DNA of 64,000 nt, taken from Rhea pennata (taxonomy: Eukaryota > Chordata > Aves > Rheiformes > Rheidae). The notes beneath the pieces were generated by a model, which did no database searches, had not been told where the DNA came from, and was given only the letters and a program-made list of their open reading frames with translations. Shown piece by piece: positions 28,521-37,659 of this stretch. Numbering within the stretch: position 1 is the first letter of the stretch; each line of letters opens with the position of its first letter. The stretch lies in NCBI RefSeq assembly GCF_028389875.1, contig NC_084667.1, positions 64,334,570 to 64,398,569 on the forward strand. Direction: 5' to 3'. Both the position numbers and the translations under genes were made by a program.

Positions 28521-28839
28521 CTGTATGATCTCCTGGGCACAGCCAATGTATTGAGCATTTCAACACCCAGGAACATCCATCCCTACCAAGGTACACAGCT
28601 GCAGAGGCATTCCTAATTAAACAACCCTGAAATTATTTCATTTCTACAGTAGCATTCTTACTTTTCAAGTAGGTGAAAATTACATAATATGGGACTGAAG
28701 TGCAAGTTCTCTACATGGCCTCTGGTAGAAAAGACACATCCCCCACGAGATCCGGGCTGAACCTGTGCTGCTACATTCACTCTATGACCGTCGCCTGGAG
28801 TCAGGGTCTTTTCAGGCTGCAGGCGCTAGAAAACGGGTC

Positions 28840-29240
28840 CATGAAGTTCAGTTTTCCTCCGTCCGCCTCCTCTGGCCGTACCTCCCGCGCCGCAGCGGCA
28901 CGTGAACCGCTCTCCCCGGGGCCCGCCGGGGCCGCGGCGAGCGCGCAGCGCCGGGCGCCGCACGGGGCGCGGCAGGCGCCGCCCGCGCGGCCGCGCCGCC
29001 CGGGGGCCACGCCCCTAACGGCCGCGAGGCGCTCAGCAGCCGTTAGGAGCCGCGACGGCCGTTGAGCGCCTCGCGGCCGTTAGGGGCGTGGCCCCCGGGC
29101 GGCGCTGCTGGTGCTGGGCCCAGGGGCAGGCGCGTCGGGCTGCCGGCGCCGTGGCCCGTGGACGGCGCTGCGGGGAGGCGTGGGCGCTGCTCGTGAACCT
29201 GTGCCAAGAGAAACCTCGAGCGGCGCAGCAGCCTGCGGCA
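28840..29240. promoter_or_regulatory. CpG island with GC boxes
   Basis: This is the densest CpG block in the window, with many CG dinucleotides and long GC-only runs, in sharp contrast to the AT-rich flanks. It contains GGGGCGTGG-type KLF/SP boxes in both arms of the palindrome described separately. It lies between ITPRIPL1-like copy A and the duplicated unknown block. Islands of this kind usually mark promoters, so a promoter firing toward either side is plausible. No transcript can be proved from sequence alone. The long open frames here on both strands simply reflect GC richness. Confidence 0.65.
28993..29105. repeat. 113-bp near-perfect palindrome
   Basis: The arms are 28,993-29,043 and 29,055-29,105, centred on 29,049, with an 11-base loop. 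Pairing base by base, only two positions in each 51-base arm fail (29,036/29,062 and 29,038/29,060). The outer 43 pairs are perfect and include CCCGGGGGCCACGCCCC and its complement. The structure is almost entirely G+C. It could extrude as a cruciform, form an RNA hairpin if transcribed, or mark an inverted-duplication breakpoint. Confidence 0.95.
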
Positions 29241-29339
29241 CCCAAACCCCATCTGCAGTACGGTGTGGGCGAGAGCTGTGCCCAAAGCAATGAGGTTCCA
29301 GCATGAAGGCTGCTGTTGAGGGCATGGAGTGCTGCTCCG

Positions 29340-30190
29340 AGCGGCTTGTCCACGCGAGCAGACTGTGAAGGTGGCCGCTTCCCTGGAAGGCCCGTTGGCA
29401 GTTTAAGTGGGGCCGGGGCTCCTTTGGCAGACAGGCAATGACTGCACCTGTTGCTGCACCCTGTACTTGCGCTGGTAGCTGCTATTGCTGTCTTGCTCTG
29501 CCTTTGGGGGTGACTGTGGCTGTCGTTCCTTGTCCCCTCCAAGAGCCTGGGAACAGGATAACTAGCACAAGCTGGGCCTCACTGGGCCCATTGCAGAAAG
29601 AGGCAAGAGTAGGTGTCATAGAGCACAGCCCTGTGAGAGACCCTAAACCACACAGGCCCTGGCAGATGGCCACAGGACAGCTGCGGTATGGGTCCTTTTA
29701 GCTCACTAGCAAGCCAAGGTCATACGTGGTAGGATGCAGCGTTACTGTGGGCCTTTTGTAGGGAAGGAAGCTTCGTGGTGGGAAGGTCAGACTGCAGCCT
29801 GCAAATCTCCCTGCAGCAGGAGATGCAGAGGAACTGGATGGTCTTCTTCGAATGTTCTATTTCAAAGATCCATCAGTTGGGAAGGGGTTGCAGTGGCTTC
29901 ACCTGTCTTGGACAGGCTGGCTGCGTTCTGCCCCTTCTGACTGCATATCGGGTGGGAGCCCGGAGGACTTGTGCAGTACTGGGGCATGCACAGGTCTTTT
30001 GATGTGATGATCATCAAAGAGCTTGTGAGCCTTCCCGACAGAAGAGGGCTGCATTCTGCTGGAGGTATCCCAACTACAAACAGGCATGCAGCTGTTGTGT
30101 CACATGCGCTGCAAGGCCAGCGCTTCCCCGACGCATGGCCTGCAGTGCAGGTGCACGTGCTTAGAGGGCAGCACATCTGCAAAGTTTTAA
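29340..30190 (-). repeat. unknown block X, copy 1 (5' of copy A)
   Basis: On the minus strand this sequence matches 37,660-38,320 on the plus strand. Shared pieces include GCCACGCGTCGGGG-like, CTCACAAGCTCTTTGATGAT, GATCCATCAGTTGGG (seen reversed) and CCAGGGAAG-GGCC-CCTTCAC. Copy 1 is longer because about 270 bases (29,420-29,690) have no partner. In both places the block lies upstream of an ITPRIPL1-like copy and in the same orientation relative to it. I therefore infer it is part of the duplicated gene unit, not an independent transposon. I do not recognise its origin. Confidence 0.75.
29862..30182 (-). CDS. small conserved-looking ORF inside block X
   Basis: This is a 106-residue frame, cysteine-rich at the start, with motifs CPLSTCTCTAGHASGKRW and SLSKTGEATATPSQLMDL at its end. 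The second X copy (37,675-37,995, plus strand) encodes almost the same residues, but one extra A after CCAGCAGA splits the frame there. I recognise no family, signal peptide or membrane segment. The similarity may only reflect recent duplication of noncoding DNA, so this is a candidate, not a confident gene. Confidence 0.2.
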   Translation of the reverse strand: MQMCCPLSTCTCTAGHASGKRWPCSACDTTAACLFVVGIPPAECSPLLSGRLTSSLMIITSKDLCMPQYCTSPPGSHPICSQKGQNAASLSKTGEATATPSQLMDL

Positions 30191-30676
30191 CCTTGCTGGC
30201 CGTGCTAGCGCTGGCAGGGGTGCCTCAGATCTGCCTGTTGAGCATGTGAAGCGTACATCTGATGCACCTCGGGAATGTCATCTGTGCAGCGCACTTGCTG
30301 CTGTGAACTCGCAGTCTGGGATTGGGGGAAATAGGGCAGGCCGGGGTGTGCTAGTGTTTGTGCTCTGATCATCTCCCAGACTTGAGGAAATCCTATGGAC
30401 AAGTCTCCTCGTGGTGGGATGGGGCTGCATTCCCCACACAGTGTTGCCTGGACGCTTAAAGACAGAGGGCAGGTTAAAAGAGGCAAGTTTATTGGAGTCT
30501 GTGCATAGGGTAATGCTCCCATGGGGAATTAAACCTCTCGAAAAGGCTGGGCAGTCGCTGTCCAGCTGATCACAGGGGCCTCTCTTGAACACCTCCTTGC
30601 AAGGGCATCTCCAATGGGATTGGGTGTGATTGTCCCAGCTGTGCTTTTGTTGACTTTCCAGAACCCTCTTTCAGCA
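30191..30676 (-). other. 3' UTR and flank of copy B, with poly(A) signal
   Basis: Just past the copy B stop, the minus strand reads ATGATGCTGAAAGAGG, which recurs after the stop of copy D, so this is a conserved 3' UTR. AATAAA is present on the minus strand at 30,493-30,488, about 185 bases after the stop, a suitable spacing for polyadenylation. Confidence 0.6.
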
Positions 30677-32192
30677 TCATTGTAACAGGCTCCTGAGACG
30701 CTCTTGCAGCTCCCTGAACTCCCACAGCGCCCGAGTGCAGGCATCCAACTCCTGCCACAGGTACTGGAAGAGGTTGAGAGGGCTGGTTGTTCGGAAGGCC
30801 GCTGGCAGGGGGACCTCCCTGGGCACCCTCTCATCGCCTAGGAGGAAGTGGTGCAGCACTTTCTCCTCCAGGCAGCACTGCAGGAACTGCAGGATGTCAT
30901 CCACCCGCTCCAGGAGATGCTCTCTGTGCCAGCCTGACAGAGGTGTGGCTGTGAGGAGGTGCATCACCACTGTTTTCAAGCAGTAGGTGGAAAAGACACC
31001 TGAGTCCTCCAGGAGATGGGCAAAGAGCATCAGACATGTCAGGTGGCAGCTGTCTGTGCGGGCCTGTCTGGCTACAAACCTGAAGAACAGCATCTCTGGA
31101 ACAGTGCAGCTCTCCAGCTGCGTTGTGCTACAGGTGAAGCTGGCCTCTGCCTCCTGGCTGGTCAGGAAGACTCCCGAGTCACCTTGCTGCACCCCAAGCA
31201 AGATGGCGATGGACAAGGACCTCCCAGAGACATTTTCCAGGCAGCTCGCAAGAGTGGGAGCAGGAAGAGGGCAGCACAGTCAGTCAGCAGTGGTGCGATG
31301 CAGGCAAAAGCAGCCAGGCGGTCATCACTACTAGCTGGAGCCAACGGGCCGTTTTCTCCACATCCAGGCAGGAGTTGCTGCACAGGTAGTGGAGGAGGCA
31401 GGGGCCCCCATTTCTACCCAGATCACCCTCGGGCTGGTGCACGAAACACCGCACGTCGCCCAGCAGCCGCTGCCTTGAGCACACGCTCTCCAGCTCCACG
31501 TGAACATGGCTGTGCCTTGCCAGCAACTCCCCGCCACTGCCCAGCTCCAGTTGGAAGCAGTGCCCGCTTGGTGGCCTCAGGGGCACGAGCAGGCTGTAGA
31601 CGATGTCCCCCCAGAGGCTCCAGCCTTCAAAGGTGATCCCCACCCCAATGCATGGTTCCAGCTCTAGCAGAGCAGTCTTCAAGCTGATCAGATGGCAGGC
31701 ATGGAGCAGGTCGCCCACCAGTTCCTCCACCACCTTGCGTGTACTGCTCAGGCAAAGCACTGGCAACTGCAGTTGCTGCATGAGAAATCTTTCCAGACCC
31801 CAGTCATTGATGGGGGCTTCCTCTTCCTCCTCACTGCTGGAGGAGCTCTCATCACTGCTGGAGGAGCTCTCATCCCTGCTGCTCTCTGACTCATCAAAAT
31901 CCTGCTCGGTGGCCTTCCAGGAGAGCGCAAAGAGCAATAGGAGGGCTCCAGCAAATGCCCCAAACAGCCACACATCCCACGTGGCCAAGACCAGGTTCTT
32001 CAGGAAAAGTCCATTCTGCATCTCTTGAGTCATCTTGGCCAACTCCTGCCTCAGCCGAGCCATCTGCTGCCTCAGCTGCGCTTCACACTGCTGCATCCGC
32101 TGCTGCATGGCCAAATCTACCTGGTCACTGACCTGCAGCGGCTGCAGGATGATGCCCAGCACTGCCCCAGTGAGGACTATAAGTGCAGCCAT
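30677..32192 (-). pseudogene. ITPRIPL1-like copy B, nearly full length but broken
   Basis: This is the most complete copy. The frame from the ATG at 32,192 encodes 302 residues: a hydrophobic N-terminus (about 3-16), a glutamine-rich coiled coil (28-60), a membrane segment (about 70-92), a Ser/Glu acidic run (101-125), and the first half of the Mab-21-like domain with VVEELVGDLL and LEPCIGVG. It stops at a TGA at 31,284. A second frame, 31,216-30,677, supplies the C-terminal half, with FLTSQEAEA, LKTVVMHLLT, LQCCLEEKVLHHF and a final RLRSLLQ stop. Between them lie one in-frame TGA (relatives have CGA, Arg) and one frameshift at roughly 31,220-31,250. Intact family members are about 500-550 residues, so total length fits. 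The start follows a good minus-strand splice acceptor (CTCCCATCTCCTCTAG then GACATGG). An unusually open first half leaves a small chance of a short product. Confidence 0.85.
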
Positions 32193-32195
32193 GTC

Positions 32196-33265
32196 CTAGA
32201 GGAGATGGGAGAGCAGGTGTGAACTGGGCAGTGTGGGCAGAAGGTGGCGGATTGGGGTAGGGGCCACAGGCATGAAGAGGCAGGATGGGAGAGGGGGCGA
32301 GGGAGCTTGGAGGCAGCAAGGATGGGGTCCGTGAGAGCTGCCTGCATCTGGACGTGGTAGGGCACATGCTGCCAAGCCTGCCCTGAGGCTCAGCACTGTG
32401 GCCTGGCTTTGACCTGGGGGGCAGGGGTGCCACAAGGCTAGTGGCACCGGAGTGGGGACTCCGGAGGAGTGACTGCCTGTGCCCCCAGGGCAGCAGGGTC
32501 CTGCACGCTTGAGGGGGCCCGGCACATGCCCAACATGTCTCTGGGCACCCAGGATTGCTGGGAGCCCAAGCACTGCTGCCCCCAGCTCCCAAGGCAGCAG
32601 CGCCCTGACCCAAAGCGCTCCCGTGTGCAGCTCAGCCCTAGCTGCAGCACTAAAAGCCCTAGGAGGGGGCTGGCATTTGTGCCCTGGCCCTCATCCCGCT
32701 CAGCCTTACCACACTGCCACACTCACCCTGCAGAGGCTGCTGCAGCCGGGACTGCCCAAGGCTGTAGTGCTGGGGGCCCAGCAGCGCCACGGGGCCCACG
32801 CCTGCGGGTGCCCTTATGACAGCACTTCCCCTTGCGACTTGTCCTCTGCACTGTGCTGGGGGCACAGCCCCTCTCAGGGTCAGCTGGGCAGCCCCACCTC
32901 CCCTCAGCATGGGGTCCCTCCTCGGCAGCCAGAGCCGAGGCCCTGACACCCACCACCGGCTACAGTGCAGCAGCACCGTGTGCCTGTGGGCTCTCCTCAC
33001 CGAGAGGGCATAAGCACCCCAAAATCCCTTAGTCCTAATGGGAATGAGAGAGAGAGACTTGACTTCCAAAGAGAGATTCAATATTTTCTGAGACAGGTGG
33101 ATGTTCTCCAGCTTGTATTCACTCCCAGTGCTCCCCAGGCCCAGGGATCTCCCCCTTCCCTGCTCGTGGGCAGAGGGTGGAGGGACTGAGACACTACCCT
33201 CTGCCCGGGAAACCTCTTTCCCTCCCTCCTGTCCCCTGAGGGGTTTTATCCAGGTCAACTGTTGG
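32196..33265 (-). promoter_or_regulatory. 5' intron, leader and upstream region of copy B
   Basis: A splice acceptor ends at 32,196, three bases before the start codon. Plausible minus-strand donors are CAGG then GTGAGT at 32,726 and CTCG then GTGAGG at 33,000, which would give a leader intron of about 530 or 800 bases. The part at 33,110-33,265 matches 37,405-37,560 on the plus strand, the flank upstream of copy E, and 32,855-32,985 matches the flank of copy A. That conservation suggests a shared ancestral promoter and leader exon. No TATA box is obvious. Confidence 0.5.
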
Positions 33266-33492
33266 CCAGAGCTCGTTGGTCACTTGTCCCTCTTCAGTAG
33301 CCAGAGTGTGCCCTGCGGTGACCCTGGCCAGAGAGACTGGCCGCTGCAGTCGACCACACTGCATATGAGTTTTACCTCTAAAAAGATTGCTCTTGTCAAC
33401 TTGCAGTAAGACACAGGCAATTCACTTTTGGGGTGCTGCACATGAGGTGTCGCAGTAGGTCTGCACACGTGAGCCGTCTCCCAGCAGCCAGC

Positions 33493-33876
33493 TGTGGAAG
33501 TAAGATGGTTAATGCTTGTGGAAGTAAAATGCTTTACAGACCTCTCGCCAAAAACATCTGCAGTGACCTTGCTGAAGTCTGTGTTTGTAGCTATCGGAGG
33601 AACGTATGGTCTGTAAAGAATTGTGCTGTGTGTTTTGTTGGAGCCTCCTCTCCTGAAGAGATTCGCTCCCTTCTTCCCTCTATTCACACACCTGTAGTCC
33701 TGTGAAGGACAAGTCATATAATCCAAAGGTTTATTAACTCTGTAATGGCCTCATTAGGGTCACCTTCCTAACAGCAGAGGCTGTTAGTTTGTTGCTCTGG
33801 GCTCTCCCTATAGCTATAGTAATAAACAGCTGCTTTTCTGATCTGAACATGGATTGCATTCTGCTTTTCTGTTACA
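33493..33876 (+). mobile_element. endogenous retrovirus LTR (5' LTR)
   Basis: A TG...CA-bounded segment begins TGTGGAAGTAAG and ends GTTACA. It has AATAAA at about 33,820 and a TATA-like ATATAAT near 33,716. Five bases after it lies a primer-binding-like site. A 24-base tandem duplication at its left edge repeats TGTGGAAGTAA at 33,493 and 33,517, so the exact start is uncertain. A related LTR piece lies 2.1 kb downstream in the same orientation. No recognisable viral gene remains between them, so this is a degenerate insertion. Confidence 0.7.
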
Positions 33877-33881
33877 GAATC

Positions 33882-33899
33882 TGGTGCTATGACTCAGAT
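33882..33899 (+). other. retroviral primer-binding site, tRNA-His type
   Basis: TGGTGCTATGACTCAGAT resembles the 3' end complement of histidine tRNA used by HERV-H-like elements, with about three mismatches by eye. It sits five bases after the LTR end, where a primer site is expected. Confidence 0.65.
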
Positions 33900-35477
33900 T
33901 TACATGTTCTGTTTAAGCGGAAGGAGGCAGAATGGTCCACACCAAAACTCCTTGGCAGCACTCAGAGAGGTAAAGGACCTTCTGAAATCCCTCTAGGGGC
34001 TTTGCCCGAGGGTTTTCTGCAGACTCCCACAGCAAGGCTTGGACTGCTGAATCTGAACCTTTAACACAGGTCAGTGCAGAACTGACTTGCTCTAAAAGAG
34101 GGAAAGGTATTTATAATTTTGGTGATTCTGGTGAGTTTAAGGAGAGTCTGTGTTGCAGTTATAAATATGGTATGAATGTAGAATGAAAGAACTGGATTCA
34201 GGACAACTCTGAAATCTTACACAACCGCCACGAGCCACTCAAAAGCCACAGAGGTGATGAGTGGCCTAACTTGAATGTAAGGATGCATGGTGGCAGTTCA
34301 GCCCCTGACTTCCCTCCCATTTCCAGTTCCAGCAGGGGCCTTCTTGGGCTGCACTGTTAATGACTCTGACTTTGACCAACACAGTGGGCTCAGACAAAAC
34401 ATCTCAAACAGGAAGACCCTTGTGTGTCTTCTTCTCTTAAGTCTCCAGTTTTATTACTGGCAGAGAACTTGGGCTGATATTCAGGCACACACTTAGTTTC
34501 TCTCAAGGAGTGAAAATGGGAACTAGACAATATATGTGTATGCGTTACTCTCCTAAAACCTCAGGTATTTAAATAAATAGAATTTCTGGATAAGGGATGA
34601 TCCCTCTAAGCAGTTTCCTGTAGAATTCCTTAGACAAAATAATGCACTTAAGGGCACCTTGGAGTCCAGAGGACCTAAGGTACCCCAAGGTCAGCAGGAT
34701 GCATGTTTTGCTTGATACTGGAAGGCCTCTAAGAAGAAACAGAATCTAAAACCAGAAGTTTGAGAGACTCTCAGGAAAAAAAAGATCCAGTAAAGCATCT
34801 TGAGGGACAGTAGAAAAACACTGAATTCCTACTAACCCAGGGTGCTCCTTTACACCTTTTATTCCCCCAAAGAATCACACTAGGAGGAGGAAGAGACTAG
34901 GGAGGTTATTTTAGAGTTCCTTTGTCTTCCTGCTATAGTACTGGAGATGCCACATCCCCAATGTGATATAGAAAACCTGGATGCCAGGGGAAGAGTGTGG
35001 CTGATTTAAAGTAAAGACCTATTCTGACAGAGCCAAAGGAGGGGGGGGAAATAGTGTTACATTGTCTTTTACAAGAGAAACAAAAAGGAAAAGGTGGAAT
35101 TTTTCAGCAGCAGAAGCCAGTGCTGCTGTGAGTACAGAAACAGCATTAGCACACGTTGCTGCTGCTGCACAGCTACAGCCATCCTGGGTGCCTGGGTAGC
35201 TGCAAGGAGACTAGACAGGGACACGAGCATCTCCTCTGCCAGAGCCAGCAGAGGCAGTTTTTGGAAAAGAGCAGAAGGTTTTAAGGAATGATGAAATGCT
35301 GGGATTAGCCCAGGCTGTAATACTAACTGCAACAGTCTATAAGCAGCCTGGGCTATAATATCTGCTAGCAAAGATGTGCAGCAGTGGGATTGAGAAAGCG
35401 CAATAGGTATAAAGAACCGTGTAGAAAAGAGGAGTCCCGGGCATGGGGTGAAATGTGGAGAAGCAGGGAGAAATGAA
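33900..35477 (+). other. degenerate retroviral interior, no viral ORF
   Basis: This lies between the primer site and the CR1. No gag, protease, polymerase or envelope motif can be read in any frame. A short G-rich run is present near 35,041. The 149-residue minus-strand frame at 35,069-35,518 starts inside the adjoining CR1 and is not viral. The span is probably decayed or deleted leader sequence plus unrelated DNA. Confidence 0.4.
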
Positions 35478-35991
35478 TCATAGAATCGGTAAGGTTGGAA
35501 GGGACCTCTGGAGATCATCTAGTCCACCCCCACACACACTCAAGCAGGGTCACCTAGAGCATGTTAGACAGGGTTTCATCCAGGCAGGCCTTGAATATCT
35601 CCAGAGAAGAAGACTCCACAACCTCTCCAGGCAACCTGTTCCAGTGTTCCATCACTCTCACAGTAAAGAAATTCCCCCTCATGTTCAGGTGGAACTTCCT
35701 GTGCTTCAATTTCTGCCTATTGCTTCTTGTCCTGTCACACGGGACAACTGAGAAGAGTTTGTCCCTGTCCTCTTGACACCCTCCCTTCAGGTACTTGTAC
35801 ATATTGATAAGATTCCCCCCTCAGTCTTCTCTTCTCTAGGCTGAAGAAGCCCAGCTCTCGCAGCCGTTCCTCATAGGGCAGGTGCTCCAGCCCTCTGATC
35901 ATCTTTGTAGCCCTACGCTGGACTCTCTCCAGTAGCTCCATGCCTCTCTTGTACTGGGGAGCCCAGAACTGGACACAGTACTCGAGATGAG
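35478..35991 (-). mobile_element. CR1 LINE 3' fragment, minus orientation
   Basis: It starts with TCATAGAATCGGTAAGGTTGGAAGG-type 3' end sequence and extends to GGACACAGTACTCGAGATGAG. This is the reverse complement of the CR1 at 43,317-43,817, whose matching part reads [13 protein letters not shown]. It retains readable pieces of the ORF2 C-terminus ([18 protein letters not shown]) but is broken. It ends where the second LTR piece begins, so it probably inserted into or beside that LTR. Confidence 0.93.
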
Positions 35992-35994
35992 ACT

Positions 35995-36220
35995 CCTTTA
36001 ACATGCTTTCCAGACAAGTTTGGAAGTAAAGAGACACATACAAAAGAACGTTCATCTGATTTGTTGGAGCCTCCTTTCCTACAGTGATTTACTCCCTTTT
36101 TCTCTTTATACACACACCTGTAGTTCTGTGAAGGACATGTCATATTCTCCTCTGTGCTATAAACTGCTTCTGCTCTGACTTGAACTTAAACTACATTCTT
36201 TTTTACTTTTCTGCTTCATT
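35995..36220 (+). mobile_element. second LTR piece, same family and orientation
   Basis: The segment matches the first LTR through ATGCTTTCCAGAC, TTGTTGGAGCCTCCT, ACACACCTGTAG and CTGTGAAGGACATGTCATAT. It ends with ATAAACTGCTTCTGCT and a run matching the first LTR's terminus. It has internal deletions, and its 5' side abuts the CR1. It is most likely the 3' LTR of the same old provirus, or a solo relative. Confidence 0.65.
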
Positions 36221-36386
36221 TTCCTTTTTCATCTCTTTTCCTTTTCTTCTCTTTTCACCTTTCCTTCTCCTTTTTCTTCTCTTTTCCCATTTCATTTTGC
36301 TTCGTTTTTCCCTCTATCATTTTTCTTCTCCCCCTTTTTCATTCTTCTATGCTTCCCTTCCCTTTCTCTTCTCTTCTCCTTTTCAG
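36188..36386 (+). repeat. degenerate (TTTTC)n polypyrimidine tract
   Basis: About 200 bases of nearly pure C and T, built from TTTTC/TTTCC units, end in CTCCTTTTCAG. The purine-rich complement could form triplex DNA. The terminal CAG makes a strong-looking but probably accidental splice acceptor. Confidence 0.88.
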
Positions 36387-36699
36387 CCATGCAAATTGAA
36401 CTGAGAGGAAATGGTGTATTTTATTATGCAGGCACGGCCACAGTCAAAACAAGGCAAAACAACATTTGGGGATGGTTGGAGACCTGTAGCTATCATTAAC
36501 AATCACTTGTTCCTCCTGTGCTCACTATGTAAGAAAAACAGAAGGAAAAGAATGGGTCGTAGGTATCCTAGGTTTAATTCAATTCATTTGCTACTACTCT
36601 TAAACAACTTGTCACCCAGCCTCCTGCTGTGCTTGCTCTTGGCCACAGTGCACTGCGTACTCTGAAAGCTGCATTGCCTGCTGCTGCACTTCAGGGTCT

Positions 36700-37292
36700 C
36701 CCTCCCAGGGCTTTCCAGTGCTGTAGCAAAGACTGAGCCATGCCCAGGAGCGACTCTGGGAGCACCATGCACACTGAGATAACACTGGTGGTTCAACCAA
36801 ATGACCTGAGGGTCTTCCTGAGCAGCCAGGAGGCAGAGGCTGGCCTCTCCAGCAGCACAACATAGCTCGAGAGCAAAGCCCTGCAAGACCTAATGGTCTT
36901 CAGGTTTGTGGGCAGGCAGATCCCCCTTGGCAGCTGCCCTCTGGCATGTCTGCAGTTCTTCTCCTACCTCCTGGAGGACTCAGTGCTTTCCTCTGTCCAC
37001 TTGAAAACAATCATGATGTACCTCTTGATGCTGATTCTCCCGTCAGCAGCTCCATCAGCAGCTGAATGATGTCCTGCACTACCTGCAGTGCTGCCTAGAG
37101 GAGAAACAGCTTCACCACTTTCTCCCAGGCAACAAGAGCATGCCTAGGGAGATCCCCCTGCCACCAGCCTTCTGAACAGCCAGCCCACTCAACCTCTTTC
37201 AACACCTGACACAGGAACTAGACATCCACACCCAGGTGCTGCACGAGTTCAGTGAGCTGCAAGATCATCTCAGGCACCTGTTACTCAAATGA
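36700..37292 (+). pseudogene. ITPRIPL1-like copy D, C-terminal half
   Basis: On the plus strand this encodes the family C-terminus: an IEM-like TEITLVVQP stretch, FLSSQEAEAGL, LMVFRFVGRQ, FFSYLLEDSVL, LKTIMMYLL. After a frameshift near 37,060 it continues LHYLQCCLEEKQLHHFLPG, PLPPAF, SPLNLFQHL, and LRHLLLK with a stop at 37,290-37,292. In-frame stops occur, for example after SSSTT and after PPAF. The N-terminal half is absent; the tract and LTR to the left mark the break. Its 3' UTR begins ATGCTGAAAGAGG like copy B's. The 5' flank of the next copy (E) starts only about 110 bases downstream. Confidence 0.8.
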
Positions 37293-37404
37293 TGCTGAAA
37301 GAGGCCTTCATGCACACACCTGTATTTGCAGGCTTCTGAGCTGCTGGCAGACATTGATTTCAGGGGTACCTTAGAGGCAAATCACAGAGAAGAAACAGCC
37401 TGAA

Positions 37405-37560
37405 GCTGACCTGGATACTGCCCTGAGATGGAGAGGAGGGAGGGAAAGAAGTGTCCCCAGGCATAGGAAAATGTCTCGCTCTCTCTATCCTCTGCCCACC
37501 AGCACCCTCCAGAGAGATCCATGGGCCTGGGGATCATGAGGAGTGCTATCCTATAAGCAT
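37405..37560 (+). other. duplicated 5' flank of an ITPRIPL1-like gene
   Basis: GACCTGGATA, GGAGGGAGGGAAAGA, CCTCTGCCCA and GGGCCTGGGGA occur in the same order as in the upstream flank of copy B (33,265-33,110, minus strand). This shows that a second plus-strand gene unit starts here, whose coding part is copy E. Confidence 0.7.
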
Positions 37561-37659
37561 GCATGGGAAAGGCCCCAGAGTTTCACCAAGGTCTCTTCAG
37601 CTCTAGGTCAGGCCAGTGGACATGCCCTGGCAACTGTGGGGCAGCCGCCCCACAGGCAA

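Noticed and set aside
28577-28839. Extra N-terminal exon of copy A
   Set aside because: The open frame ends at 28,576 and no family sequence or convincing splice pair lies beyond it.
28700-29065. 121-residue plus-strand frame into the CpG island
   Set aside because: Arg/Ala/Pro-rich composition is that expected from GC-only DNA; no family motif.
29033-29542. 169-residue minus-strand frame across the CpG island
   Set aside because: GC-rich DNA has few stops, frames are open on both strands, and part of it simply translates the palindrome.
29340-30190. Block X as an independent transposon
   Set aside because: Both copies keep the same place and orientation relative to ITPRIPL1-like copies and show no terminal repeats, which fits segmental duplication better.
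35069-35518. 149-residue minus-strand frame rich in Leu
   Set aside because: Its first residues come from the 3' end of the adjoining CR1, and no domain is visible; it is a chance frame.
36383-36415. Splice acceptor at the end of the polypyrimidine tract
   Set aside because: Nothing coding follows it; any C/T tract that ends in CAG will resemble an acceptor.
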